This document shows, piece by piece, positions 47,382 through 58,000 of a stretch of DNA of 64,000 nucleotides. The notes beneath the pieces were generated by a model. It worked only from the letters and a program-made list of their open reading frames with translations. It searched no databases and was not told where the DNA came from. A program made the translations under genes and the position numbers. Source of the DNA: Enterobacter mori (GTDB taxonomy: Bacteria > Pseudomonadota > Gammaproteobacteria > Enterobacterales > Enterobacteriaceae); assembly GCF_025244905.1 (NCBI RefSeq), contig NZ_CP104285.1, positions 2,666,001-2,730,000 of the forward strand, given 5' to 3'. Every line of letters begins with the position of its first letter. Position 1 is the first letter of the stretch.

Positions 47382-48077
47382 TCACTCGCGGCCTGGAAGT
47401 TTCTTCCACGCAACGGTGTTTCGTAAATAAACCGGCTCAGCCTGTTCAACGGCAACGGTTTTTCCTTTCGCGAACAGCTGACAGGCAATGGGAAGCATAT
47501 CTTCGGCGGCAGGCAGAAGCATATTACCATCGACCAGCGTTACGCCGGTGTCGTTCCCCATCTCCGGCCATGCCGGCCAGCCCGTCCCTACCGTCGCCCA
47601 CTCACCTGAGAGCTGCTTCAGGCGTTCGGTGACGGCTTCAGGCGTCAACACGGCTTCTGTCTCTTCACCGTGCCAGACGCCGTTTTCATCACGGGTATAT
47701 TCAGCCCAGTAAACTTCGCCCATGCGGGCATCAATCGCCGCCAGCACGCGGGTTGCGCCAGTGATGCGCCAGGCACCCTGCGCCATGGTGGCGAGGGTTG
47801 AGACGCCGATCATCGGCAGTTCAGCGCCCAGCGCCAGCCCCTGCGCGATGCCAATGCCAATGCGTACGCCCGTAAAGCTGCCAGGGCCACGGCCAAAAGC
47901 CAGCGCGTCGAGTTCGGTTAAGGAGGTGTTGCCCTGGGTTAACATGGCTTTTACCAGGGGCAGAATACGTTGGGTGTGTTCCCGTGGGCACTCTTCGAAA
48001 TGAGCAGAAACAGCACCGTCGTTCAACAGAGCGACAGAGCAAGCCTCTGTCGCGGTATCAATAGCCAGAATTCGCAT
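47382..48077 (-). CDS. tsaB: tRNA threonylcarbamoyladenosine synthesis protein TsaB
   Basis: TsaB is the non-catalytic partner of TsaD and TsaE in making t6A37 on tRNAs that read ANN codons; it is essential in E. coli. The 231-residue protein has the ASKHA-type N-terminus [17 protein letters not shown] and the [23 protein letters not shown] segment. It lies between yoaA and yeaY on the minus strand. Confidence 0.96.
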   Translation of the reverse strand: MRILAIDTATEACSVALLNDGAVSAHFEECPREHTQRILPLVKAMLTQGNTSLTELDALAFGRGPGSFTGVRIGIGIAQGLALGAELPMIGVSTLATMAQGAWRITGATRVLAAIDARMGEVYWAEYTRDENGVWHGEETEAVLTPEAVTERLKQLSGEWATVGTGWPAWPEMGNDTGVTLVDGNMLLPAAEDMLPIACQLFAKGKTVAVEQAEPVYLRNTVAWKKLPGRE

Positions 48078-48143
48078 CAGTTGTCGCGCTCTCGCAAGGG
48101 TCAGTCACAAAATGGCGCGCATCTTAGCACATTCCGGGGCGAA

Positions 48144-50054
48144 TTACTCCGCCGTTGGGTTTGCCAGGAAACGCACCGCGCGTTTTATGTCCCGCGTCCG
48201 CGGCGCGGGCGGCAGGCTGGCGAGGAAAGTGGCGCCGTAAGGGCGCATCACCAGTCGGTTATCACAGATCACCAGCACGCCGCGATCGGTGACGTCGCGG
48301 ATCAAACGCCCTACCCCTTGCTTGAGGGTAATCACCGCGTCCGGCAGCTGGACCTCGTCAAACGGATCGCCTCCGCGCAGGCGGCAATCTTCCATCCGCG
48401 CCTTCAGCAGCGGATCGTCCGGGGAGGTAAACGGCAGTTTGTCGATGATGACCAGCGAGAGGGTATCGCCGCGCACGTCGACCCCTTCCCAGAAGCTGCT
48501 GGTCGCCACCAGCAGGGCATTACCGGCGGAAACAAACTGCTGTAACAGCTGGCCTTTGCTGGTTTCGCCCTGCAGCAGAACCGGCAGCGTCATGGTGGCG
48601 CGGAACTGCTCGGCGAGGTCACGCATCATGGCGTGAGAGGTGCAGAGCATAAAGCAGCGGCCGTTGTTGGCCTCAATCATCGGTTTTAACATTGCCGCCA
48701 GATGGCGCGCCGCGCCCGGCTGATTCGGCAGCGGCAGATTACGGGGAACACAGAGCAGCGCCTGTTTTTCATAATCGAACGGGCTGGGCAGAAGCAGCGA
48801 TTCCGCCTGCTCAATGCCAAGACGTTCCGTGAAGTGATGCAGATCGTCATTCACCGACAGGGTTGCCGAGGTGAAGATCCAGCTTCCCGGTTTTTGCGCC
48901 ATCACCTCTTTAAACTTATCCGCCACCGTCAGCGGCGTGAGCGCCAGCGTGAAATGCCGCGAGGTGCACTCATACCAGTAGCTGAACCCTGGCTGGTTAA
49001 TCTCTTTCAGGCGTTTGAGCCGCCCGCGATAGAGCGTGGCGCGTTCAAACGCCGCATCTAACAGCGCGGAGCGTCCAAGCGACAGTTTCGCCACGTCGTA
49101 GCAGAGTTCCAGGGCATCATCGAGCAGCAGCAGCGCGCGCTGGATATTTTTATCCGCCAGCAGTTCGCGCAGGTTGCCGCGATAGCCCGGTTCACCGAGC
49201 TGTAAGCGGAAATCCTGCGCGCTTTGCGCCAGTCGGTCGGCGCACTTCTGCAACTGCTGGGTATCTTTTAATTCGGTGCGATAGGCGATGGTGAAGTCTT
49301 TGGCCAGGTCCTGAAGCTGGCGGCTGGAGAGAGATTGGCCGAAATACTGGCTGGCGATATCCGGGAGCTGGTGCGCTTCATCGAAGATCATCACGTCAGC
49401 CTCGGGGATCAGCTCACCGAAACCGCTGTCCTTGACCGCCATATCCGCGAGAAACAGGTGATGGTTTACTACCACGACGTCAGCGTCCATGGCCGTTTTG
49501 CGCGCTTTAACCACAAAGCAGTCTTTATACAGCGGGCAGTCGCTGCCGAGGCAGTTATCGTTGGTGCTGGTCACCAGCGGCCAGGCAGGAGAGTCTTCCG
49601 GCACGCTCGCGCAGGTGCTGATGTCCCCCTCTTCGGTCTGGTTCGCCCAGGCACGCAGGATAATGACGTCGCTGAGGGTTTGCACCGGCAGGTCGCCGCC
49701 CGCCAGCGCCTGCTGTTCGAGACGCTCAAGGCAAAGGTAGTTAGAACGCCCTTTCAGCAGAGCCAGACGCCCTTTGTATTTCAGCGCTTTCGCCACCGTG
49801 GGCAAATCGCGGCTGTAGAGCTGATCCTGCAGCGCCTTCGATCCGGTGGAAATAATCACCTTCTTCTTCGCACGCAGCGCCGGAGCAAGGTAAGCATACG
49901 TTTTACCCGTGCCGGTACCGGCTTCGACCACCAGCGGCTGAGCCTTATCGATAGCGTGCGCAACGGCGTGCGCCATCTGCCGCTGCGGCTCGCGCGGTTT
50001 AAAGCCGGGGATAGCCTGTGCTAATTGACCTTCAGGGGAAAAATCGTCTGCCAC
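48144..50054 (-). CDS. yoaA: XPD/DinG-family DNA helicase YoaA
   Basis: YoaA is a 5'-3' iron-sulfur helicase that acts with the HolC subunit of DNA polymerase III on damaged forks. The 636-residue protein has Walker A EAGTGTGKT (44-52), the DEAH box (about 225-228) and the C-terminal motifs FWEGVDVRGD and QGVGRLIRD. Cysteines in CLERLEQQ, STCASVPED and DNCLGSDCPLYKDC supply the 4Fe-4S cluster. It is divergent from yoaB, and a LexA-type box lies in between, close to the yoaA start. Confidence 0.94.
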   Translation of the reverse strand: MADDFSPEGQLAQAIPGFKPREPQRQMAHAVAHAIDKAQPLVVEAGTGTGKTYAYLAPALRAKKKVIISTGSKALQDQLYSRDLPTVAKALKYKGRLALLKGRSNYLCLERLEQQALAGGDLPVQTLSDVIILRAWANQTEEGDISTCASVPEDSPAWPLVTSTNDNCLGSDCPLYKDCFVVKARKTAMDADVVVVNHHLFLADMAVKDSGFGELIPEADVMIFDEAHQLPDIASQYFGQSLSSRQLQDLAKDFTIAYRTELKDTQQLQKCADRLAQSAQDFRLQLGEPGYRGNLRELLADKNIQRALLLLDDALELCYDVAKLSLGRSALLDAAFERATLYRGRLKRLKEINQPGFSYWYECTSRHFTLALTPLTVADKFKEVMAQKPGSWIFTSATLSVNDDLHHFTERLGIEQAESLLLPSPFDYEKQALLCVPRNLPLPNQPGAARHLAAMLKPMIEANNGRCFMLCTSHAMMRDLAEQFRATMTLPVLLQGETSKGQLLQQFVSAGNALLVATSSFWEGVDVRGDTLSLVIIDKLPFTSPDDPLLKARMEDCRLRGGDPFDEVQLPDAVITLKQGVGRLIRDVTDRGVLVICDNRLVMRPYGATFLASLPPAPRTRDIKRAVRFLANPTAE

Positions 50055-50066
50055 GGTGCTCTCTCA

Positions 50067-50082
50067 CTGTATTTTTGCACAG
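50067..50082. promoter_or_regulatory. LexA (SOS) box between yoaA and yoaB
   Basis: CTGTATTTTTGCACAG fits the LexA pattern CTGT-N8-ACAG exactly, with an A/T-rich left half. It begins 13 bases upstream of the yoaA start codon and would repress yoaA until DNA damage. yoaB may also be affected. Confidence 0.75.
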
Positions 50083-50187
50083 GGATTATGTCAGCCTGTC
50101 TCGTCCTGTGCCACCCCAAATAGTGACGTCAGGTGCACAATATGGCAGTCTTGCCGCCTGAATACGCAAAATAACGAGGAAACGTTT

Positions 50188-50532
50188 ATGACGATTGTGC
50201 GCATTGATGCCGAAGCCCGCTGGTCTGATGTGGTGATTCACAACCAGACGCTCTATTACACCGGTGTACCGGCTAATCTGGACGCCGACGCCTTTGAACA
50301 GACGGCGAACACCCTGGCGCAAATTGACGCAGTTCTGGAAAAACAGGGCAGCGACAAATCGCGCATTCTGGATGCGACGATTTTCCTGGCAAACAAAGAC
50401 GATTTCGCGGCAATGAACAAAGCCTGGGATGCATGGGTGGTGGCGGGTCACGCGCCTGTACGCTGCACCGTACAGGCCACGTTGATGAAACCGGAATATA
50501 AGGTCGAGATCAAGATTATCGCGGCGGTGTAG
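50188..50532 (+). CDS. yoaB: RidA-family protein YoaB
   Basis: The 114-residue protein belongs to the RidA/YjgF/UK114 family of enamine and imine deaminases, which clear reactive intermediates of PLP enzymes. Typical motifs are ANTLAQIDAVLEKQGSDKSRILDATIFLANKDDF and the C-terminal HAPVRCTVQATLMKPEYKVEI, with the conserved arginine. The ATG at 50188 has GAGGA upstream; earlier in-frame codons belong to the promoter region. Confidence 0.93.
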   Translation: MTIVRIDAEARWSDVVIHNQTLYYTGVPANLDADAFEQTANTLAQIDAVLEKQGSDKSRILDATIFLANKDDFAAMNKAWDAWVVAGHAPVRCTVQATLMKPEYKVEIKIIAAV

Positions 50533-50537
50533 GCCCG

Positions 50538-50720
50538 TTACTCTTCCTCTTCATCCTCAAAGCGCGCCACGATCCGCTCGCCGGTATGGGTGGCGCGCAG
50601 TTCTTCCGCCACCTGAGAAATCGCCTGTCCGCTGCTCATCCCCTGGGACATCAGTTCCTGAATTCGCTCGACCGCTTTCTGCTGCTGTTCATGGCTCAGA
50701 GAAGGTAAACCTGCAAACAT
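50538..50720 (-). CDS. yoaH: UPF0181 family protein YoaH
   Basis: A 60-residue, mostly helical, acidic protein nearly identical to E. coli YoaH ([28 protein letters not shown]). Function unknown. The ATG at 50720 is chosen because AGGAG lies six bases upstream. It ends five bases after the convergent yoaB stop and is divergent from pabB. Confidence 0.92.
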
Positions 50721-50772
50721 CGTCAACTCCTGCTAAATTATTCGCGCTAATTATTTCACGCTGCCCGGTAGT

Positions 50773-52110
50773 ATGCCACACATGAACATGCGCTTCCCCA
50801 CTGTTATGACCTTGCCCTGGCGTGCTGATGCCGCTGAGTTCTGGTTTTCTCGCCTGAGCCACCTTCCGTTTGCGATGCTGCTGCACTCCGGCCATGCGGA
50901 TCACCCCTACAGTCGGTTTGATATTGTAGTGGCCGATCCGGTCAAGACGCTGACAACCGATGACCTGTCGTCAACGGACGATCCGCTGAAGCAGCTTCAG
51001 CAAGATATCACCGCGCTGGGCCTCTCCGCCACGCCGCATCCCGACCTGCCTTTTCAGGGGGGCGCGCTGGGCCTGTTTGGTTACGATCTGGGTCGCCGTT
51101 TCGAAACGCTACCTGACCTTGCTCAGGATGATATTCCGCTGCCCGATATGGCGGTGGGGCTTTACGACTGGGCATTAATCGTCGATCACCACAGGCAGGT
51201 GGTGTCTCTCTTAAGCCATGCTGACGTGAATGCACGCCTGGCCTGGCTGGATGCTCAGGAGCCTGTAACATCGGTTGATTTTCAGCTAACCTCAGGCTGG
51301 CACGCCAACATGACCGAGAAGGAGTATGCGGAAAAGTTCGCGCGCGTGCAGGCGTACCTCCAGAGCGGCGATTGTTATCAGGTCAACCTTGCCCAGCGGT
51401 TCCAGGCAACCTATCAGGGCGATGAGTGGCAGGCATTTACCCGTCTCAACGCCAGCAACCGCGCCCCGTTCAGCGCATTTGTGCGTCTGGAACGTGGGGC
51501 TATCCTGAGTCTTTCCCCCGAGAGGTTCATTCATCTGGCAAATGGCACCATCCAGACCCGCCCGATCAAAGGCACGCTGCCGCGCCTTGCCGATCCGGCA
51601 GCTGACCGTCAGCAGGCCGAAAAGCTGGCCGCGTCGCCAAAAGACCGCGCCGAGAATCTGATGATTGTGGATTTAATGCGCAACGATATTGGCCGGGTCG
51701 CAGTACCGGGCAGCGTCCGCGTACCTGAACTGTTCGTCGTCGAGCCTTTCCCGGCGGTGCATCATCTTGTGAGCACCGTCACCGCACAGCTGCCCGCCTC
51801 GCGCACCGCCTGCGATCTGCTCCGCGCCGCGTTTCCGGGAGGCTCCATCACCGGCGCACCCAAAGTGCGGGCGATGGAGATTATCGATGAGCTGGAGCCG
51901 CACCGCCGCAACGCCTGGTGCGGCAGCATCGGCTATGTGAGCCTTTGCGGAACCATGGATACCAGTATCACTATCCGCACGCTAACCGCCTGCGACGGGA
52001 ATCTGTACTGTTCCGCAGGGGGCGGCATCGTGGCCGACAGCCAGGTCGATGCGGAATATCAGGAAACCTTTGATAAAGTTAACCGTATCCTTCAACAGCT
52101 GGAGACCTGA
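50773..52110 (+). CDS. pabB: Aminodeoxychorismate synthase component I PabB
   Basis: PabB converts chorismate and ammonia (from PabA) to 4-amino-4-deoxychorismate for folate synthesis. The roughly 440-residue product has the chorismate-binding core: SGDCYQVNLAQRF, RPIKGTLPR with the catalytic lysine, DRAENLMIVDLMRNDIGRV, AAFPGGSITGAPKVRAMEII and SAGGGIVADSQ. The start is uncertain among three in-frame ATGs (50773, 50782, 50788), none with a strong ribosome site; 50782 aligns best with E. coli. nudL follows after 3 bases. Confidence 0.95.
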   Translation: MPHMNMRFPTVMTLPWRADAAEFWFSRLSHLPFAMLLHSGHADHPYSRFDIVVADPVKTLTTDDLSSTDDPLKQLQQDITALGLSATPHPDLPFQGGALGLFGYDLGRRFETLPDLAQDDIPLPDMAVGLYDWALIVDHHRQVVSLLSHADVNARLAWLDAQEPVTSVDFQLTSGWHANMTEKEYAEKFARVQAYLQSGDCYQVNLAQRFQATYQGDEWQAFTRLNASNRAPFSAFVRLERGAILSLSPERFIHLANGTIQTRPIKGTLPRLADPAADRQQAEKLAASPKDRAENLMIVDLMRNDIGRVAVPGSVRVPELFVVEPFPAVHHLVSTVTAQLPASRTACDLLRAAFPGGSITGAPKVRAMEIIDELEPHRRNAWCGSIGYVSLCGTMDTSITIRTLTACDGNLYCSAGGGIVADSQVDAEYQETFDKVNRILQQLET

Positions 52111-52113
52111 CGG

Positions 52114-52692
52114 GTGGAAAAAGAGAACCTGACGCTGGATGATTTTTTGTCGCGCTTTCAGCTTTTGCGACCTGCGGTGAACCGTGAAGCGCTGAATCAA
52201 CGTCAGGCAGCGGTGCTGATCCCGGTGGTGCGACGCGAACAGCCGGGCCTGCTGCTCACGCAGCGATCGCCACATATGCGTAAACATGCCGGTCAGGTCG
52301 CCTTTCCGGGCGGCGCAGTGGATAGCACCGATGCGTCGCTGATTGCCGCCGCGCTGCGGGAAGCACAGGAAGAGGTCGCGATTCCACCGGAAGCCGTCGA
52401 GATCGTTGGTGTATTACCCCCTGTCGACAGCGTTACCGGTTTTCAGGTCACCCCGGTGGTCGGCATTATTCCCCCCGATCTTCAGTATCACGCCAGCGTC
52501 GATGAAGTCTCTGCGGTGTTTGAAATGCCGCTGGAGGAAGCCCTCCGACTGAGCCGTTACCACCCGCTGGATATTCAGCGTCGTGGACACGACCATCGAG
52601 TGTGGTTGTCCTGGTATCAGCATTATTTTGTCTGGGGCATGACGGCGGGCATTATTCGTGAGCTGGCGTTGCAGATCGGCCTGAAACCTTGA
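52114..52692 (+). CDS. nudL: Nudix hydrolase NudL
   Basis: The 192-residue protein is a Nudix hydrolase of the CoA-pyrophosphatase-like group. The Nudix box is present as [20 protein letters not shown] followed by EEVAI, and the UPF0035-type motif [12 protein letters not shown] precedes it. The start is GTG, 3 bases after the pabB stop, giving the E. coli N-terminus ending [15 protein letters not shown]. Probably translationally coupled to pabB. Confidence 0.93.
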   Translation: MEKENLTLDDFLSRFQLLRPAVNREALNQRQAAVLIPVVRREQPGLLLTQRSPHMRKHAGQVAFPGGAVDSTDASLIAAALREAQEEVAIPPEAVEIVGVLPPVDSVTGFQVTPVVGIIPPDLQYHASVDEVSAVFEMPLEEALRLSRYHPLDIQRRGHDHRVWLSWYQHYFVWGMTAGIIRELALQIGLKP

Positions 52693-52876
52693 CTATACTT
52701 TACATTCCACCCTTTTCTGGCAGGTTTGCGATCGCTGTCGCGCTATTAGCAAAACCATCGTTAACCATTAGTTTAATTCATGTGAATAGTTAAGCCGAGG
52801 TTGGTGTTCCCTCTTACACTATGCGCAGTTATAACATCGTTACTGGAACCCCGGTAACCCTGTCAGGAGTGTAAAA

Positions 52877-54241
52877 GTGATTAGTATATTCGACATGTTC
52901 AAAGTGGGGATTGGTCCTTCTTCTTCCCACACTGTAGGGCCGATGAAGGCCGGTAAACAGTTCGTCGATGATCTGGTCGAAAAAGGATTACTGGAAAGCG
53001 TTACCCGTGTTGCCGTAGACGTGTACGGCTCGCTGTCATTAACGGGTAAAGGCCACCACACCGATATCGCCATTATTATGGGTCTGGCAGGTAATATGCC
53101 GGACACCGTTGATATTGATGCCATTCCGGCATTTATCCGCGACGTGGAAACGCGCGGTCGCCTGCTGTTGGCTAACGGCCAGCACGAAGTGGATTTCCCA
53201 CAGGATGACGGCATGCGTTTTCGCAGCGACAACCTGCCGCTGCATGAAAACGGCATGACCATCCATGCGTGGAACGGCGAAAAAGAGATCTACAGCAAAA
53301 CCTACTACTCCATCGGCGGGGGTTTTATCGTTGATGAAGAACATTTTGGCAAAGACAGCGTAGGCGACGTTAACGTGCCCTACCCGTTCAAATCGGCTAC
53401 CGAGATGTTGGGCTACTGCAAAGAGACAGGCCTGTCGCTTTCCGGCATGGTGATGCAGAACGAACTGGCGCTGCACAGCAAGAAAGAGATTGAAGACTAT
53501 TTTGCAAACGTCTGGCAAACCATGCGTGCCTGTATCGATCGCGGGATGAATACCGAAGGCGTATTGCCGGGCCCGCTTCGCGTGCCGCGCCGTGCCTCCG
53601 CGCTGCGCCGTATGCTGGTGACGACGGACAAGTTCTCTAACGATCCAATGAACGTGGTCGACTGGGTGAACATGTTTGCCCTGGCCGTGAACGAAGAGAA
53701 CGCCGCCGGTGGCCGCGTCGTGACGGCGCCAACCAATGGTGCATGCGGCATTGTGCCAGCGGTACTGGCCTACTATGACCACTTTATCGAACCGGTGACG
53801 GCGGATATCTACATCCGTTACTTCCTGGCGGCGGGGGCGATCGGCGCGCTGTACAAGATGAACGCCTCAATTTCTGGCGCGGAAGTAGGCTGCCAGGGTG
53901 AAGTGGGCGTAGCCTGCTCCATGGCCGCGGCTGGCCTCGCGGAACTGCTGGGTGCAAGCCCTGAGCAGGTGTGCGTGGCGGCTGAAATCGGCATGGAGCA
54001 TAACCTGGGGCTGACCTGTGACCCGGTGGCAGGCCAGGTGCAGGTGCCGTGCATCGAACGTAACGCCATTGCCTCGGTGAAAGCGATCAACGCCTCCCGT
54101 ATGGCGATGCGTCGTACCAGCGAACCTCGCGTTTCGCTGGATAAAGTGATCGAAACCATGTACGAAACCGGCAAGGACATGAACGCCAAATACCGTGAAA
54201 CCTCACGAGGCGGTCTGGCCATTAAGGTGCAGTGCGACTAA
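52877..54241 (+). CDS. sdaA: L-serine deaminase I SdaA
   Basis: SdaA is an oxygen-sensitive 4Fe-4S enzyme that converts L-serine to pyruvate and ammonia. The 454-residue protein equals E. coli SdaA in length and carries [19 protein letters not shown] at the start, the cluster cysteines in [10 protein letters not shown] and [19 protein letters not shown] and LTCDPVAG. The start is GTG with AGGAG upstream. A terminator follows. Confidence 0.97.
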   Translation: MISIFDMFKVGIGPSSSHTVGPMKAGKQFVDDLVEKGLLESVTRVAVDVYGSLSLTGKGHHTDIAIIMGLAGNMPDTVDIDAIPAFIRDVETRGRLLLANGQHEVDFPQDDGMRFRSDNLPLHENGMTIHAWNGEKEIYSKTYYSIGGGFIVDEEHFGKDSVGDVNVPYPFKSATEMLGYCKETGLSLSGMVMQNELALHSKKEIEDYFANVWQTMRACIDRGMNTEGVLPGPLRVPRRASALRRMLVTTDKFSNDPMNVVDWVNMFALAVNEENAAGGRVVTAPTNGACGIVPAVLAYYDHFIEPVTADIYIRYFLAAGAIGALYKMNASISGAEVGCQGEVGVACSMAAAGLAELLGASPEQVCVAAEIGMEHNLGLTCDPVAGQVQVPCIERNAIASVKAINASRMAMRRTSEPRVSLDKVIETMYETGKDMNAKYRETSRGGLAIKVQCD

Positions 54242-54250
54242 TACTTCCCT

Positions 54251-54279
54251 TCGCCCATCTGCAACGGATGGGCGAATTT
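54251..54279 (+). terminator. Intrinsic terminator after sdaA
   Basis: TCGCCCATC and GATGGGCGA form a perfect 9-bp stem with a 7-base loop, followed by ATTTTAA. It lies 9 bases after the sdaA stop. Confidence 0.82.
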
Positions 54280-54371
54280 TAACGTCACGCCTCGTCTCAT
54301 GATGTAATCCCCACTACACTTTCTCTGTTGCGTCCGGCTTTTGGGGCTGGTGGCTTACAGAGCGACCGTTC

Positions 54372-55970
54372 ATGCAAAAAGCACAAGCGATCATTAAAGA
54401 TTATCGCCGAAAACGCGTTATCGTCTGTGTCACGGTTGCGCTCCTTACGCTCATCCTGACGTTGGGCATTCGGTTTATTTCGCAGCGTAATGTCAATCAG
54501 GAGCGCATCCAGAATTTTGCCGACCATACGGTACACTCCCTCGAAAAAGTGCTGCTTTCACTGGAAAACCAACGCGATGTGTTACAGGCCCAGGTTGGAC
54601 AGCCCTGCAGCCAGGCCCAACTGGTATTACGCAAGCAGGCGGCCATTCTGCAGACCGTCCGCTCAATTGCCCTGATTAAAGATGGACTTCTCTACTGCTC
54701 GAGTATTTTTGGTTCACGCAGCGTGCCCGTAAGCACGTTCCTGCCGATTTTTCCCGCGCAAGAACCCCGGTTGGTATTGTCGACCGACCAGTGGTTGCTG
54801 AAGGGCAGCCCGATCCTCATTCAGTGGTATCCGGCTTCAGGTGACGGCGAGGACGGGGTGATGCAGATTGTCAATATCGACCTTCTCACCAGAATGATCC
54901 TTGAACCGCAGCGACCACTGATTACCGATGTGGGTTTATCCGTCGGTAATCATTACCTGCGCTACGGTCAGCAGGTTACGGATACCCTGACGTTTGATGA
55001 TGGCGATGTGCTTCTGTCGCTGGCATCCACGCGCTACCCCTTCAGCATCACCGTGAGCGGGCCGGGGCCAGGTTCACTAGCACTCAAAAATTTGCCAACA
55101 CAATTACCGCTGGCACTGATGTTGAGCTTGCTGCTGGGCTACATCGCCTGGCTGGCCACCGCGCGTCGAATGAGCTTTACATGGGAAATAAACATGGGGC
55201 TTGCGGCGCGGGAATTTGAGCTGTTTTGCCAACCTCTGGTCAATGCCCGCACCCAGGATTGCGTCGGCGTTGAGATCCTGCTGCGCTGGAATAACCCTCG
55301 TCAGGGGTGGATCTCGCCGGACGTATTTATTCCTCTGGCAGAAGAACATAACCTGATTATTCCGCTCACCCGCTATGTCATCAGCGAAACGGTACGTCAG
55401 ATAGGCTACTTCCCCACCACGTCCGACTTTCAAATCGGTATTAACGTGGCCGCCAGCCACTTCCGCCGCGCCGTCCTGCTGCAGGACCTGAATCAATCGT
55501 GGTTCAGTGCAAACCCGCCCCAGCAGCTGGTGGTCGAGCTTACGGAGCGCGACGCCCTGAGGGACGTGGATTATCGCATAGTGCGCGAGCTGCATCGAAA
55601 AGGCGTTCAGCTCGCCATTGATGATTTTGGCACCGGCAACAGTTCCCTCTCCTGGCTCGAAAAGCTCCATCCTGACGTGCTGAAAATTGATAAATCTTTT
55701 ACCACCGCCATCGGGACCGATGCCGTGAACTCGACGGTGACGGATATTATTATTGCGCTGGGCCAGCGGCTGAATATCGAACTGGTGGCGGAAGGGGTAG
55801 AAACCGAGGAGCAGTCGCGGTATTTGCGTCGCCACGGGGTGCATATTTTGCAGGGATATTTCTTTGCGCGGCCAATGCCGCTGCGGGAGTTTCCGAAATG
55901 GCTGGCGGGAAGTTCTCCCCCGCCAGCACATCACAATGGACACATCGTGCCCTTAATGCCGTTACGCTAA
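54372..55970 (+). CDS. pdeD: Cyclic-di-GMP phosphodiesterase PdeD (YoaD)
   Basis: PdeD is an inner-membrane enzyme that hydrolyses c-di-GMP to pGpG and is controlled by periplasmic disulfide state. The 532-residue protein has TM1 (about 16-38), a periplasmic CSS domain with Cys109-Ser-Ser and a second cysteine at Cys79, TM2 (about 240-260) and a C-terminal EAL domain. Catalytic motifs are intact: VGVEILLRW (EIL in place of EAL), INVAASHF, ELTERDA, IDDFGTGNSS, KIDKSF and VAEGVETEEQ. DsbB, also in this window, belongs to the pathway known to act on CSS cysteines. Confidence 0.94.
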   Translation: MQKAQAIIKDYRRKRVIVCVTVALLTLILTLGIRFISQRNVNQERIQNFADHTVHSLEKVLLSLENQRDVLQAQVGQPCSQAQLVLRKQAAILQTVRSIALIKDGLLYCSSIFGSRSVPVSTFLPIFPAQEPRLVLSTDQWLLKGSPILIQWYPASGDGEDGVMQIVNIDLLTRMILEPQRPLITDVGLSVGNHYLRYGQQVTDTLTFDDGDVLLSLASTRYPFSITVSGPGPGSLALKNLPTQLPLALMLSLLLGYIAWLATARRMSFTWEINMGLAAREFELFCQPLVNARTQDCVGVEILLRWNNPRQGWISPDVFIPLAEEHNLIIPLTRYVISETVRQIGYFPTTSDFQIGINVAASHFRRAVLLQDLNQSWFSANPPQQLVVELTERDALRDVDYRIVRELHRKGVQLAIDDFGTGNSSLSWLEKLHPDVLKIDKSFTTAIGTDAVNSTVTDIIIALGQRLNIELVAEGVETEEQSRYLRRHGVHILQGYFFARPMPLREFPKWLAGSSPPPAHHNGHIVPLMPLR

Positions 55971-55976
55971 AAAAGT

Positions 55977-57539
55977 TTACTCTTCTTCGTCGTGTGCAGA
56001 TTGCTCTTTAACAATACGCACCATATCAACGCGATAGTCGTTGGCTTCCACAATGGTGATATGCAACGGCGGCAGTTCAATCACATCGCCGATACGCGGG
56101 ATCTGACCGTTAACCGAAATCACAAGCCCTGCCACGGTGGCAATGTCTTCTTCATCGTTAATGACATTTTCCAGCCCCAGCGTGTGCGAGAGCGCGTGCA
56201 GGTCAGTAGTACCTTTGACCAACCAACCTTCGCCATCCGCAACGATTTCCGGCGTTTCGTCCGCATCCGGGAATTCACCCGCAATCGCTTCCAGTACGTC
56301 CAGCGGGGTGACAAGACCCTGAACCACGCCAAATTCGTTGGTGACGATAACGAAGCTACCGCGTGCGCGACGCAGCACGCCCAGCAGGTTGATGGGATCC
56401 AGCGTTTCCGGAACGACAATCGCAGGCGACGAGGCCGCAATGGCTTCCACGTTGACGCCCTCTTCCAGCGCCACCAGCATCTCTTTCGCACGGACCACGC
56501 CGATGATTTCATCCAGTTCGCCACGGCACACCGGGAACAGACTGTGCGGTGAAGAGAGGAGCTGCTGACGAATCTCGTCAACGCTCAGGTTGGCATCCAC
56601 CCAGCTGATTTCACCGCGCGGGGTCATTATCCCACGCAAGGAACGGGAGGCCAGGGAGAGCACGCCGTTGATCATGTAGCGCTCTTCTTCAACAAATGCC
56701 CCTTCAGGGACTGGAACCGGGTTGCGGCTCTCGCTATCTGATGACTGCACGCTCACCTGGCGACGCCCCCCCATCAGGCGCAAAATCGCATCAGCGGTAC
56801 GGGCGCGCAGCGGCTGGTTTGACTGCTGCTTAATGAAGTTGCGGCGCGCAATCTGATTAAACAGCTCAATGATGATCGAGAAACCAATCGCGGCGTACAG
56901 GTAGCCTTTCGGAATATGGAAGCCAAAGCCTTCTGCCACCAGGCTGAGACCAATCATCAGCAGGAAGCTCAGACACAGCACGACAACCGTTGGGTGCTGG
57001 TTCACAAAACGCGTCAGCGGTTTCGACGCCAGCAGCATCACCGCCATCGCAATGACGACAGCCGCCATCATCACCGGCAGGTGGTTCACCATACCGACTG
57101 CGGTAATGACCGCATCCAGCGAGAAGACCGCGTCAAGCACGACAATTTGCAGTACCACGACCCAGAAGCTGGCATAGCCCTTGCCATGCCCATCATCATG
57201 CTGCCGGTTTTCAAGCCGTTCGTGTAGCTCTGTCGTCGCTTTGAAGAGCAAGAATATCCCCCCGATCAGCATGATCAAGTCACGGCCGGAGAAGGTGTAA
57301 TCCATCACGGAGAACAGTGGCTTGGTCAGCGTGACCATCCAGGAGATGACGGACAGCAGGCCCAGGCGCATGATCAATGCCAGCGACAGACCAATCAGAC
57401 GTGCTTTATCACGCTGTTTTGGCGGCAGTTTGTCTGCAAGGATGGCGATAAACACCAGGTTATCAATACCGAGAACGATCTCCAGTACGACCAGCGTGAG
57501 CAATCCTACCCAGATTGACGGGTCCATTAAGAATTCCAT
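55977..57539 (-). CDS. yoaE: TerC/CBS/CorC-domain membrane protein YoaE
   Basis: The 520-residue inner-membrane protein joins an N-terminal TerC domain of seven or so helices ([33 protein letters not shown]) to two CBS domains (about 300-420) and a C-terminal CorC_HlyC domain. It may handle metal ions or support protein metalation, but the function is not settled. It is convergent with pdeD and divergent from manX, with a leader of well over 150 bases before the start. Confidence 0.92.
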   Translation of the reverse strand: MEFLMDPSIWVGLLTLVVLEIVLGIDNLVFIAILADKLPPKQRDKARLIGLSLALIMRLGLLSVISWMVTLTKPLFSVMDYTFSGRDLIMLIGGIFLLFKATTELHERLENRQHDDGHGKGYASFWVVVLQIVVLDAVFSLDAVITAVGMVNHLPVMMAAVVIAMAVMLLASKPLTRFVNQHPTVVVLCLSFLLMIGLSLVAEGFGFHIPKGYLYAAIGFSIIIELFNQIARRNFIKQQSNQPLRARTADAILRLMGGRRQVSVQSSDSESRNPVPVPEGAFVEEERYMINGVLSLASRSLRGIMTPRGEISWVDANLSVDEIRQQLLSSPHSLFPVCRGELDEIIGVVRAKEMLVALEEGVNVEAIAASSPAIVVPETLDPINLLGVLRRARGSFVIVTNEFGVVQGLVTPLDVLEAIAGEFPDADETPEIVADGEGWLVKGTTDLHALSHTLGLENVINDEEDIATVAGLVISVNGQIPRIGDVIELPPLHITIVEANDYRVDMVRIVKEQSAHDEEE

Positions 57540-58000
57540 GACAAGCTCCTGCTAAAGGAATGACAAAACGGTGCCCCACTCAATGTGGGCAAAACAGAGG
57601 CAAACAGAGACGAGATCTGGCGAGGATCGCCGGTGAAAAAGGCGCGGAATGGCCTGGTAGATAACTGACGTCGGTGACGGTCCATATAGCGGGCTGTAGC
57701 CCTGTACTCCTGAACAATTAAACGGAGGCTAAACATATCAGAGATAACGTCTTTTTAGCAAAGATTTACTTTCCTTTGCAAAAACGCAATAAGACTCAAT
57801 TTTTGTTGATATTTTTCTGTATTGCGAAAGCTAAATTACGGATCTTCATCACATAAATTATTTTTTCACTGTCTAAAATAATTCGCGGAAGTCTTAGTTA
57901 ATTTAACTCTAACCCTTATCTGAATCGATTCGGTTCGCCAATACGATTCTCAGTACGTCTGCCCGACAGGCGTATTAATGATAATAAAAGGAGGTAGCAA
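57540..58000. promoter_or_regulatory. Divergent yoaE/manX control region with CRP and Mlc sites
   Basis: The 461-base gap has no gene. On the manX side, AATTATTTT (57856-57864) and AAAATAATT (57875-57883) form a perfect 9-bp dyad with a 10-base spacer, matching the Mlc (DgsA)/NagC operator type. Just upstream, 57836-57857 holds a CRP-like site with a perfect right half TCACA (57849-57853), placed as in E. coli manX. On the yoaE side, a GCCCCAC/GTGGGC-type hairpin lies in the leader near 57573-57590. Confidence 0.72.
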
